Below, piece after piece: positions 39,629-48,615 of a DNA stretch of 64,000 bases. The first letter of the stretch is position 1. Each line of letters opens with the position of its first letter. The stretch is taken from positions 1 through 64,000 of the forward strand of contig JAFLZH010000005.1 in assembly GCA_029785615.1 (NCBI GenBank), in the 5' to 3' direction. The position numbers were made by a program, and so were the translations under genes. A model generated the notes under the pieces. It made no database searches, had not been told where the DNA came from, and saw only the letters and a list, made by a program, of their open reading frames with translations. Source of the stretch: Nitrososphaerota archaeon (GTDB lineage Archaea > Thermoproteota > Nitrososphaeria > Nitrososphaerales > Gagatemarchaeaceae).

Positions 39629-39909
39629 ACCTCGGCGTCACCATTCGCGCTTTTCCCCCACTCCGCCAGCTCCGCGAGCTCCTCCTTGGTGGCCCTTGCC
39701 CTCCCGCTCTTGACCTGCACCAACAGGACCTTGCCGCCCTTGGCTGCGAAGACGTCTACGGCGCCATGGGAGGCGGCGCTCCTGGACACCATCCATCCCT
39801 CTTTCTTCAATTTCGACATCGCTTGGTACTCGCGTGATCTGCCCTTCACATAGTTGCTATTCAGCTGAAACCAGCTCCGAGAGGTGCATGTGTTCTGCTT
39901 TCGAACCAC
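39559..39909 (-). CDS. Holliday junction resolvase Hjc-like nuclease
   Basis: KGRSREYQAMSKLKKEGWMVSRSAASHGAVDVFAAKGGKVLLVQVKSGR. Confidence 0.8.
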   Translation of the reverse strand: MVRKQNTCTSRSWFQLNSNYVKGRSREYQAMSKLKKEGWMVSRSAASHGAVDVFAAKGGKVLLVQVKSGRARATKEELAELAEWGKSANGDAEVWHYKGKGEIVRRRVYAARGGIS

Positions 39910-40189
39910 CGGCTGGAGTTAACTGGTATTTGGAGAAATCGGGCTGAGCGTGTGGACGTTGCGGGTTGTCTGGGCCATGGATGCCACATCTGTGCTCCCT
40001 GGCCGTCAATGTGCACACTCTCGATTCACGCTGATTGAACTCGCTGGCTGTCGCAGGCGAAGCACAGGTAGAGAGGCAGATAAAAGCCAACCCTGACGGC
40101 CGCCCGCGAGCTGGCCGGAGGACGCTAAAACTGCACGCACCAGAGGCCGGCGACCTGGCAGACTTAAGACGCGACGGTTTCCACCCTAG

Positions 40190-40822
40190 TTGAGTTTGGA
40201 CGCGGTCAGACGTTCCCTGAAGGCGACGGAGCTAAGGTTCTCTGGACAGCTCGAGCGTCGTGACCGGGTAATCAAGGGGAGCAGGGATGTCATCTCGGCG
40301 TCATCGCGGGCGATCATATCTGTCCATCTAGGAAAGATCAAGGACGGCGAAAGAGAGCTTTCGAAGGCGAAGTCGCTGCTGACAGAGCTCAAAAAGGGGA
40401 CAGACGGCTCCTTGTCGAGGTACATCATCTCCCCTGAAACCGAGGTGGTGGAGGCCTCCGTCGTGGTCTCACTCGCGAAGGGGAAACCCATCCCTTCCAT
40501 GGAGAGCATCGACTCATCCCCCGAGGCGTACCTGCTCGGGCTTCTGGATGCAGTGGGGGAGCTGAAGAGGCTGGTGTTAGACTCGATCCTAGGGAGAGAC
40601 CTCAAAGGCGCCAAGAAGTACTTCCAGGTCATGGAGGACCTCTACGCCGCATGCTCCCCCCTCGCAGTCTATGACCACGTCGTGAACGGGGTCCGGAGGA
40701 AGATTGACGTGGCGCGGATGCTCGTCGAGGACACCAGGGGGCTGCTCGCCGAAGAGATTGGGCGGAACTCTGTCAGCAGCTCCATGGCGCGGCTGGAGAA
40801 GAAACTCGGCCGTCCTACCTAG
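40190..40822 (+). CDS. Translin family protein
   Basis: RDVISASSRAIISVHLGKIKDGERELSKAKSLL...YLLGLLDAVGELKRLVLDSILGRDLKGAKKYFQVMEDLY. Confidence 0.9.
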   Translation: MSLDAVRRSLKATELRFSGQLERRDRVIKGSRDVISASSRAIISVHLGKIKDGERELSKAKSLLTELKKGTDGSLSRYIISPETEVVEASVVVSLAKGKPIPSMESIDSSPEAYLLGLLDAVGELKRLVLDSILGRDLKGAKKYFQVMEDLYAACSPLAVYDHVVNGVRRKIDVARMLVEDTRGLLAEEIGRNSVSSSMARLEKKLGRPT

Positions 40823-41418
40823 AAGTCATTCAGCAGCCTGCTCGTCTTGATGCCCGGGTAGGGGGAGTCGAGGCGCACCACCTTGAGCTTCATTCCCCTC
40901 TGGGCCGCCTCTCTCGCGATTTCCCCCTCCACGTGATGCTGGTCGTAACCTAGGGCGACCACGTCGGGACTCACCTTCTCGAGTGTGAGGTATATGTCCC
41001 CCTCGACCCCCAGTACGGCGGCGTCGATGTACCTGAGGGCCGAGAGCAGTTTCGCCCTATCGCCCTCACCAACGAGGGGTTCCCGATTCTTCCTCTTCCT
41101 GATCGTACTGTCCCGGGCGACGGAGACCACAAGCGCGTCTCCCAGAGCCCGAGCCTTCTCTATGGTGTACAGATGCCCGTAGTGTATCACCTCGAACCCA
41201 CCTCCTATGAAAACGACCCTGATCGCCCTCCTTCCGCGCGGAGTCAGCTCGGCTCCCTTGCTCCCGAGTCTCACCAGCCCGAGCCTCGACAGCTTCCCGA
41301 GTTCGTCCCTCGCTTCCTTCGGGCTAAGGTCGAGCCTCAAAGCGAGCTCCTTTGCTCCTGCCTTCCTCCCGGTGACCCCCAACGAATAGACGGCAGCGAG
41401 GACCCTCTTGCTTTTCAT
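40819..41418 (-). CDS. FAD synthase-like cytidylyltransferase with N-terminal wHTH domain
   Basis: HTH-like ELALRLDLSPKEARDELGKLSRLGLVRL then VVFIGGGFEVIHYGHLYTIEKARALGDALVVSVARDSTIRKRKNREPLVGEGDRAKLL...GYDQHHVEGEIAREAAQRG. Confidence 0.88.
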   Translation of the reverse strand: MKSKRVLAAVYSLGVTGRKAGAKELALRLDLSPKEARDELGKLSRLGLVRLGSKGAELTPRGRRAIRVVFIGGGFEVIHYGHLYTIEKARALGDALVVSVARDSTIRKRKNREPLVGEGDRAKLLSALRYIDAAVLGVEGDIYLTLEKVSPDVVALGYDQHHVEGEIAREAAQRGMKLKVVRLDSPYPGIKTSRLLNDF

Positions 41419-41421
41419 CTG

Positions 41422-42462
41422 TCACCAGTCTATCTTTGCCACACCCGCGAACGCCAGGGAGTCCAAAAGCCCTTCGGCGTATCCGACGCTCAGCATAGCC
41501 ATCTCGTCTTCTCCATTGGCCAAGAAGCTCTCGGCGTCTTTCATGTAGAGCTCCGCGTTCTCCACAACGTGCTCGTACTGCCCGCCCAGCTTCGGTTTCA
41601 ACGACCCTAACGCCTTCTTCGTCTTGGCCACGTACTTCGGGACGAGCACCTGGGCGGTTCTGAGCATACCCTCCGAGTTGCTCCTGACATCGTTAGCCGA
41701 GAGGGCGAATATGGCTGCGACAGCTTCGACCTCGGAGAAGTGCAGCCTTCCCGGGATTATGACGCTGTGGGGAGGCTCTCCGTACTCTCCCTTGGAAAGT
41801 TCACCGATGCTCCCGGCGGCTGACTTGTATCCTTCGCGGCCGAGCCTCGAGAGAACGATGGCGAACGTCTCCTCAGACACCACCCCGCGCTTGAAGTTCG
41901 CCTCGGCCAGTAGCAGCCCTGCCATGGCGCCCCCTGGAGTCACTCCGTCTCCGCTCTGGGCGTCGTACTCGAGCAGGAGAAGGGTATGTGCGCCCTCCAG
42001 GAGGTTTGAGTGGATGATGTGGTAGGCTTGGGTCAGCTTGCTCACTGACTCCCTTGTCACAGTGACAGTTCTGGCGAACTTGTACGAATGCAATCCGCTT
42101 TCGCTGGCGGCGGCGGAGGCGATGCTCGCCGAGTGCACGACGCGGCTTTCGATTCCCTTCTTGATGGCCCTCGCCCTGAGCTCGTCGTGGGTGGTTGCTA
42201 TCATCGGATCTCCCAGCGTCGCTAGCGCAACTCTCTTGGTCGCCGCCTCGTCCAATATCCTGCTCCCGCTCTCAACGAATTCCCTGTCCACAACTGTCAG
42301 TTCCTTCCCTGTGGCCCTCGTAATCTCCCTTAGAAGGGCGGGCTCATGAGGCGTGGTGTAGTATTCGAGGTATACGATATCGGCCGCCTTCAACTCGTCA
42401 AGCGCTTCTAGTGATGCTCCCCTGGGCCCGAGGCCCAGTCCGACGAACGCGAGACGGCCCAT
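41422..42462 (-). CDS. dphB: Diphthine synthase with C-terminal extension
   Basis: LAFVGLGLGPRGASLEALDELKAADIVYLEYYT...TLGDPMIATTHDELR...GLHSYKFARTVTVTRE. Confidence 0.92.
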   Translation of the reverse strand: MGRLAFVGLGLGPRGASLEALDELKAADIVYLEYYTTPHEPALLREITRATGKELTVVDREFVESGSRILDEAATKRVALATLGDPMIATTHDELRARAIKKGIESRVVHSASIASAAASESGLHSYKFARTVTVTRESVSKLTQAYHIIHSNLLEGAHTLLLLEYDAQSGDGVTPGGAMAGLLLAEANFKRGVVSEETFAIVLSRLGREGYKSAAGSIGELSKGEYGEPPHSVIIPGRLHFSEVEAVAAIFALSANDVRSNSEGMLRTAQVLVPKYVAKTKKALGSLKPKLGGQYEHVVENAELYMKDAESFLANGEDEMAMLSVGYAEGLLDSLAFAGVAKIDW

Positions 42463-42617
42463 GGGTCTGCCTGATGCGGCCCATTATATCAATCCAGGTT
42501 GGCTTCGTATGACGTCCATCTCTCGCTACGATACGTCGACCGCCTATCAGGCGTCACCTGGCTGGTAAATGGTATTGAGAACCCTTTTAATTCCGGCCAA
42601 TCGGCCGCATCTTCGGT

Positions 42618-42733
42618 GGGCCCTTGGCTCAGCCAGGTTAGAGCGGCTGGCTCTTAGCTAGCTGTGGGAGTCACCAGCATGCCGTGGGAGGCGCTAAAGT
42701 CGCCCGCGAGTTCGAATCCCACAGGGCCCGCCA
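42618..42733 (+). tRNA. tRNA-Lys(CUU), encoded CCA, inferred introns at about 42657-42672 (anticodon loop) and 42689-42710 (T-arm)
   Basis: Acceptor GGGCCCT/AGGGCCC, D-arm GCTC/GAGC, anticodon stem GCTGG/CCAGC around CTCTTA, variable ATGCC, T-stem GTGGG/CCCAC with loop TTCGAAT, then GCCA. Confidence 0.88.
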
Positions 42734-42840
42734 CCCCTTACGTCAGTCCATGATTCTGCCCGGTGGTTTCGCACGTTCCAAACCTGAGAATCGTCACGTT
42801 TCCTTATTAGCCCAACTTCGGGGCGCAAACTTTCAGAGAA

Positions 42841-44331
42841 TTGTCGCTCAAGACAGAGAGGACGGCCAAGTTCCCGTTCCCAAAACTGGACGCCGAGGCT
42901 AGGACTGGGAATTTCGAGGAAGTCCAGCTCCCCTACACCATGGAGCAGGCCATGGAGGAAGCCAGCCGGTGCGTCACCTGCGGGAATCCGGTATGCATGG
43001 ACGTGTGCCCGCTCCAGACGGACATCAGGGGCATGTGCGAAGCCGTGTCTAGGGGGGACTTGGCGACCGCCTACCGCAGGATACGGGAGACCAATCCTCT
43101 CCTGGGTACCACGGCCCGTTGCTGTCCTCAACTGGACAGCCTCTGTGAGACAGCCTGCGTCATTGGGACCAGAGGAGAACCTGTGGCTTCGGGGATGATA
43201 CAGCGCTTCGTTGCCGACTGGGAGAGGGCCGTGTCCAGGCAGCCCGACCCTGTCTCGAGGCCTCCTTCCGGCAAGAAAGTTGCGGTGGTCGGAGGGGGAC
43301 CCGCGGGGCTGGCCGCAGCGGAGCTGCTCACGAGGTTCGGCCATTCGGCGACCATCTACGACGAGCTCCCCCGCCTGGGAGGGACCGCTTGGTATGGGAT
43401 CCCGGACTACCACCTCCCCAAGGACGTCCTCCGCTACGAAGCTGCCAGGATAGTGGGGATGGGCGTGAATGCTAAGACAGGTACGAAGGTCGGGAGGGAT
43501 GTCAGGTTCGACGACCTCCGGGCGGACTACGACGCCGTGCTCATCGCCACGGGGGCCAAGGACGTGCCGAAGCCCGACACACCTGGGTCAGACCTGAAGG
43601 GGGTCTACGACGGGTACCAGTTCCTCGAAGACGTCTTTGCCGAAGGGGTCGACAGCTACCTCGAGCACCCGAGCTACGACCTCGGAAAGCGCGTCCTGGT
43701 CATAGGCGGAGGGAACAGCGCCCTGGACTGCGCCCGGGTCGCCCAGAGGCTGACGGGGGGCGAGGTCACGATTGTCTACCGGAGGACAGAGGCGGAGATG
43801 CCGGTCGACAAGATACTGGTCGAAGAGGGGAAGGAGGAGGGGCTCCGGCTTAGGCTCCTGCTCTCCCCGAAAGAGTACTCAGGGGAGGGAGGTAGGGTGA
43901 CCAAGGCGGCCATGTCGAAGATGAAGCTGGGTGAGGTCGACGCCTCCGGGAGGAGGAGCCCTGTACCCACCGGCGAGACAGTAGACCTCGAGTGCGACTC
44001 GGTCATCGTCGCCCTAGGCCGCGGCCCGAACTCGTTCATCGGAAAGCTGGCCGGCCTCAAGTCTGGCCGCAGGAACGGGATCGCAGTCGATGACCGTTCC
44101 ATGACCTCGCTCCCGGGCGTGTTCGCGGCGGGGGACGTGGTGACGGGAGAGAGCCTGGTCGTGGCAGCTATGGCCAAGGGGAGGGACGCAGGCCAGAGGA
44201 TTCACGAGTACCTGCTCGGGCTCGAGGCCAGGCACGTCTCTCTCTACGATTACTACTTCACAAGGCGGACCGCCGGGTGGTACTATCGCAAGATGATGGA
44301 TGGCAAGGACGAGGCCCCTCTCCCTGACTGA
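42841..44331 (+). CDS. Glutamate synthase small subunit-like NAD(P)-dependent oxidoreductase
   Basis: EASRCVTCGNPVCMDVCPLQTDI...VAVVGGGPAGLAAAELLTRFGHSATIYDELPRLGGTAWYGIPDYHLPKDVL...VLVIGGGNSALDCARVAQRL. Confidence 0.93.
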   Translation: MSLKTERTAKFPFPKLDAEARTGNFEEVQLPYTMEQAMEEASRCVTCGNPVCMDVCPLQTDIRGMCEAVSRGDLATAYRRIRETNPLLGTTARCCPQLDSLCETACVIGTRGEPVASGMIQRFVADWERAVSRQPDPVSRPPSGKKVAVVGGGPAGLAAAELLTRFGHSATIYDELPRLGGTAWYGIPDYHLPKDVLRYEAARIVGMGVNAKTGTKVGRDVRFDDLRADYDAVLIATGAKDVPKPDTPGSDLKGVYDGYQFLEDVFAEGVDSYLEHPSYDLGKRVLVIGGGNSALDCARVAQRLTGGEVTIVYRRTEAEMPVDKILVEEGKEEGLRLRLLLSPKEYSGEGGRVTKAAMSKMKLGEVDASGRRSPVPTGETVDLECDSVIVALGRGPNSFIGKLAGLKSGRRNGIAVDDRSMTSLPGVFAAGDVVTGESLVVAAMAKGRDAGQRIHEYLLGLEARHVSLYDYYFTRRTAGWYYRKMMDGKDEAPLPD

Positions 44332-44460
44332 TCCGGGTCCTCCCCCGGCAGCCCCTTCCCCCGGCCTCAGGATGCCGCGTGCAAAATTCGGCAATCGCTC
44401 AACTATGGCCCAAACTAAACATATTGTCCTCAGGCCTATATTGGAACTATGGGTGAATAG

Positions 44461-44668
44461 GTGTCGCGCGTGAAGTCAAGAGACGTCGCTGCCGCCGTCT
44501 TGATTCTTATCCCGTTCATCTTCCTCTTCGGTGTCCCGTTCTACAACGTCGTGAATCCCGAGTGGGGAGGCGTCCCATTCTTCTGGTGGTACCAGATGGT
44601 CTGGCTGGTCATATGCGGCGTCCTGTTCTTCGTGGCTGCCAACCTGCTGGGGAGGAAGTCCTGGCATG
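44461..44668 (+). CDS. DUF3311-like small membrane protein; the frame runs on to 45024, apparent loss of native stop
   Basis: DVAAAVLILIPFIFLFGVPFYNVVNPEWGGVPFFWWYQMVWLVICGVLFFVAANLLGRKS, then non-membrane read-through sequence. Confidence 0.65.
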
Positions 44669-46204
44669 CTAGCCATCGACGGAATGGTCACCTTCCTGGC
44701 GCTCTTCGTGGTCTTCGTGTTCCTTGGTCTCTAGGGAGGCAGATGGAGGAGAGGGGACATGAACAACCTGGGCGAGTGGGCCTAGGCTGGGAGGCGGCTG
44801 GGGACCGTCCTGGTCTGATTCCTGGTGGGTGCAGACCTGTACACCGCGTACACATTCATCTCCGTGCCTTCCGGAGCCTACGCTGGCATATTCGGCGTTC
44901 CAGGAACGGGGGCGTTCTACTTCTTCGCTGTACCTTACGTCGCTCTAACGTTCGGCATTGCCATCGTGGTTATGCCGAAGCTACGGAAGGTCGCACACGA
45001 GAAGGGCTACGTAACGGCCGCTGACTTCGTGAAGGGGACCTTCAACAGCAGGACTTTGGCCATGTTGGTGGCAATCGTCGGGATAATCGCAGAGCTTCCT
45101 TACATCGCGCTGCAGATAGTGGGGATGCAGGCTGTCATCATCGCCATGATTCACGGCATGGGCGACGTGACCACCATCTCCGAGCTCGCCCTGATCGTCG
45201 CTTTTATCGTCCTGGCCGCCTTCACATATGCCAGCGGCCTCCGCGGCGCGACACTGAAAGCAGTTATGAAAGACATCCTCATCTTCTTGGGGATTATCGG
45301 GGTCCTGGCTGTCGTAGTCTCGTCAGGAGGCTTCAGTAGCGCCTTCTCCGCAGCAGCAAGTTCGAAGGCTGTGCTGCCGACCCTGCCGGTAACGCTCACT
45401 AATACATACTGGAGCACCTTCCTCGTGAGCGCCCTAGCGCTGTACCTCTATCCGCACGCTGTAAACGGCGTTCTCAGAGCCCAGGACTCCGAGAAGCTCC
45501 GCAAGAGCACCTCGCTCCTGCCATTCTATGGCCTCGGGCTCGGGGCGCTAGCGATGTTCGGCGTCCTAGCATATGGCAACAGCGGGGCGCTGTCGTTCCT
45601 GCACCAGTATCCGGCAGCCTCCCAAGGAATCCTGGTCGTCCCGGCCATGATCCTTAGCACCCTGCCTTCTTGGTTTGCCGGGGTTGCCCTCCTGGGGATA
45701 TTCATCGGCGGGCTCGTCCCAGCCGCGATCATGGCCATCGCCCAGGCTAATCTGCTGACCAGGAACATAGTGAGGGAGTTCAGGCCGAACATGACTTCTC
45801 GGGGCGAGACACAGCTCTCGAAGTGGGTCTCAGTCGCCTTCAAGTTCATCGCCCTCGGCTTCGTGTTCGTAGTGGCCACCACCTATGCCACACAACTGCA
45901 GCTCTTCGGCGGCATCATGATCGTCCAAACGCTTCCGGCTGTCTTCATCGGTCTCTTCACCACACGGATGAACAAGCATTCTCTTATCACCGGCCTCCTC
46001 GTGGGCGAGGCAGTCGGCGTGTGCCTGATGGAGCTGAAGAACAACTTCTCAATCTGGCACTATTCGACTTACGCCCTGCCTTCTCCTCTGGGGGTTCTCT
46101 ACATCGGCCTGGTCGCCCTTGCAATCAACCTGGCCATCGTGTTCGCGTGGAGCCTCGTGTTGCCGCCAAAGCGCACGGCAGCGGCGCCAGCGGTTCCAGC
46201 ATAG
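44666..46204 (+). pseudogene. SSS-family sodium:solute (MctP-like) symporter with three in-frame stops near the N-terminus (intact ORF 44825..46204)
   Basis: In one frame from ATG 44666: [71 protein letters not shown]...; stops TAG 44732, TAG 44783, TGA 44816. Confidence 0.8.
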
Positions 46205-46237
46205 TCCTAAGTACGACCCTTCTCTGATTCGCAGGGA

Positions 46238-47257
46238 TTGAAAGCGGCAAGATACCACAGCCCAGGGGGGCCTGAGGCGCTCAAGCTCGAGGGAGCCCCG
46301 GACCCTGAGCCTGGTCCGGGCGAGGCGCTGATCAGAGTATTGGCCTGCGGCGTCAACAGAATCGATGTCTGGGCCAGGAGCGGGAGGTACAAGACGCCCC
46401 TTCCACACATCCTGGGGGCCGACATCGCCGGAGAGGTCGTCTCCATTGGCCTGGGCACCAAGGAGGTCGAGCCAGGGGCAAGGGTCTTGGTTTACCCGGT
46501 CCTTACAGACGGCACCTGTGTCTACTGCCGCCTGGGCAAGCCGAACCTCTGCCTGGCCAGGGGGTTCGTCGGGATCGCGACCGACGGGGGGTACGCAGAG
46601 CTGGTGAAGGTCCCTGCCACGAACCTCCTCCCTCTGGGAGACCTCGAGCCGAAGGCTGCAGCGGCCCTCCCGGTCAACTTCGGGACCGCCTGGAACGGCC
46701 TCGTGACAAAGGCCAACGTAGGCGAGGGGGACACGGTCTTGGTCTGGGGGGCCGCAGGTGGGCTCGGCCACGCTGCGGTCCAGGTCGCCAAGCACCTCGG
46801 TGCCAGGGTCATCGCAGCAGTGGGGGATGAGAAGAAGAGGCAGTTCGTGGAGTCTCTGGGCGCAGATGCGGTGGTGGACTCGAGGTCTCACGACTTCGTT
46901 GAGCGGGTCCGCTCGCTAACCGACGGGTTCGGGGCTTCTGTCGTATTCGACCACGTAGGGGGGGACACTTGGCCAACCAGCTTCGATTGCCTTGCCAGAG
47001 GAGGGAGGATGCTGACACTCGGCCTCACTTCAGGGGCGAAGTCCGAGGTCGACGTCCGCAAGGTGTACCAGGAAGAGCTGAAGCTGATGGGCGTCTACGG
47101 TCAGTCCAAAGAGGATATCAGGAGCGTCATGGAGCTGACGTCCGCAGGCAGGCTCAAGCCCTTCATCTACAGGGAGCTCCCTCTCAGGGCGGCAAAGGAA
47201 GCCCACGAGATCGTCGAGTCCCGTGAAGTGCAGGGTAAGATCCTCCTGACGCCCTGA
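46238..47257 (+). CDS. Zinc-binding alcohol dehydrogenase / quinone oxidoreductase family
   Basis: YHSPGGPEALKLE...GADIAGEVVSIG...CVYCRLGKPNLC...VLVWGAAGGLGHAAVQVAKHLGARVIAAVGDE. Confidence 0.93.
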   Translation: MKAARYHSPGGPEALKLEGAPDPEPGPGEALIRVLACGVNRIDVWARSGRYKTPLPHILGADIAGEVVSIGLGTKEVEPGARVLVYPVLTDGTCVYCRLGKPNLCLARGFVGIATDGGYAELVKVPATNLLPLGDLEPKAAAALPVNFGTAWNGLVTKANVGEGDTVLVWGAAGGLGHAAVQVAKHLGARVIAAVGDEKKRQFVESLGADAVVDSRSHDFVERVRSLTDGFGASVVFDHVGGDTWPTSFDCLARGGRMLTLGLTSGAKSEVDVRKVYQEELKLMGVYGQSKEDIRSVMELTSAGRLKPFIYRELPLRAAKEAHEIVESREVQGKILLTP

Positions 47258-47311
47258 GCCAAGTCAAGATTTCGCTTCATTTATAGGCCGAGCCAGGCCG
47301 ACTCCAGCACG

Positions 47312-47824
47312 TTGTACACCAGCACAGTGGTCGACGACGAGGCCCACGCCATGACAATCATGAGGGGGATGGAAGAGGCGTGGGGGCGCAAGGACGAGTC
47401 GTATTTCATCGAAGTCCTCAGGAACGAGCCGAGCCTGGTCCTCCGTGTCCACGCCGTCTGCATCTTGGCGGAGGTCGGAGGGGAGGGGTCTGTCCCAGCC
47501 CTGGCGGACGTCTTGCTCCATGATCCAGACCCCTTGGTCCGCCATGAGGCGGCTTTCTCCCTTGGCCAAATCGGGCTCTCGGAGGGGAACAAAGCGCTGG
47601 CCAAGGCGGTCATCGAAGACAAGGATCCAATCGTCCGGCACGAGTCGGCGGCAGCCCTGGGCTCAGTCGGGAGCGCAGATTCGGAGGATGTCCTCGTAAA
47701 GGCAGAGTCCGACTCGGACGAGATGGTCAGGAACTCGGCGAAGGCTTCGCTCTTCAACATACGGTTCCTGAGACAGTACGCCTCTGCCGGCGCGACGGCC
47801 AGGGAAAGGGCGCCTAGGCCCTAG
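47312..47824 (+). CDS. HEAT-repeat protein with paired His-Glu motifs (deoxyhypusine hydroxylase-like half)
   Basis: DPLVRHEAAFSLGQIG...DPIVRHESAAALGSVG...MVRNSAKASLFNI. Confidence 0.85.
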   Translation: MYTSTVVDDEAHAMTIMRGMEEAWGRKDESYFIEVLRNEPSLVLRVHAVCILAEVGGEGSVPALADVLLHDPDPLVRHEAAFSLGQIGLSEGNKALAKAVIEDKDPIVRHESAAALGSVGSADSEDVLVKAESDSDEMVRNSAKASLFNIRFLRQYASAGATARERAPRP

Positions 47825-47847
47825 CCTCTAACCCTTAAGTCAGGGAA

Positions 47848-48615
47848 ATGGACTCGTCGGGCCGCTTGAGGCTAGAGGGCAAGAGGGCCCTTGTCACCGG
47901 CTCCTCGCAGGGGATAGGCGCGGAGGTGGCCAGGCTCTTCGCGAGGGAAGGGGCGACTGTGGCAGTCAACCACCGTGGAGGCCCTCCTCACCGGGAGGCC
48001 GTGCTCAGAACCATCGAAGGCGCCGGGGGGAATGCCTTCGTTGTCCATGCGGACGTCTCAGACAGTTCCAGCGTAGACGCGATGTTCGAGGAAGTAAGAA
48101 GAAAGTTGGGGGGGCTGGACATCTTGGTCAATGCCGCGGGCTTGGCAGACCCAAAGCTCTGGAACCTCCGTCTGGAAGACACCACCCTTGAGATGTGGAA
48201 GCGGGTCTTCGCCGTCGATACGTTCGGAACCTTCCTCTGCGTCCGAGGGGCAGTCAGGCTGATGAAGCAGGGCTCCTCCATCGTCAACGTAGCTTCGATA
48301 CCAGCCCTTGTGGGGGATACCGACGGTCTGATCTACGCCTCAGCCAAGGGGGCTGTCGTCTCCATGACCAAGATGCTGGCGAAGATGCTCGCCCCTAAGG
48401 TCAGAGTGAACTGCATGGCCTTCGGGTCGATTGAGACTGCCTGGGTAGAGTGGCTTGGCAGGGAACAAAGGCGCTCCTACGTCGGCGCCATCCCCATGGG
48501 CAGGTTCGGAAAGCCGTCGGAGGCCGCCAGCCTCGCGCTCTTCCTAGCCAGCGAAGAGTCCAGTTTCATCACAGGGCAGGTCGTGTCGCTCGATGGTGGA
48601 GAAGCGGCCCGCTAG
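47848..48615 (+). CDS. SDR-family oxidoreductase
   Basis: LEGKRALVTGSSQGIGAEVARLFAREGATVAVNHRGG...DILVNAAGLADP...YASAKGAVVSMTKMLA...SSFITGQVVSLDGG. Confidence 0.95.
   Translation: MDSSGRLRLEGKRALVTGSSQGIGAEVARLFAREGATVAVNHRGGPPHREAVLRTIEGAGGNAFVVHADVSDSSSVDAMFEEVRRKLGGLDILVNAAGLADPKLWNLRLEDTTLEMWKRVFAVDTFGTFLCVRGAVRLMKQGSSIVNVASIPALVGDTDGLIYASAKGAVVSMTKMLAKMLAPKVRVNCMAFGSIETAWVEWLGREQRRSYVGAIPMGRFGKPSEAASLALFLASEESSFITGQVVSLDGGEAAR

Noticed and set aside
42694-43413. 239-aa minus-strand ORF ending GGPCGIRTRGRL
   Set aside because: Runs antisense through the GltD-like gene and the tRNA; GIRTR is the typical spurious translation of a tRNA T-arm.
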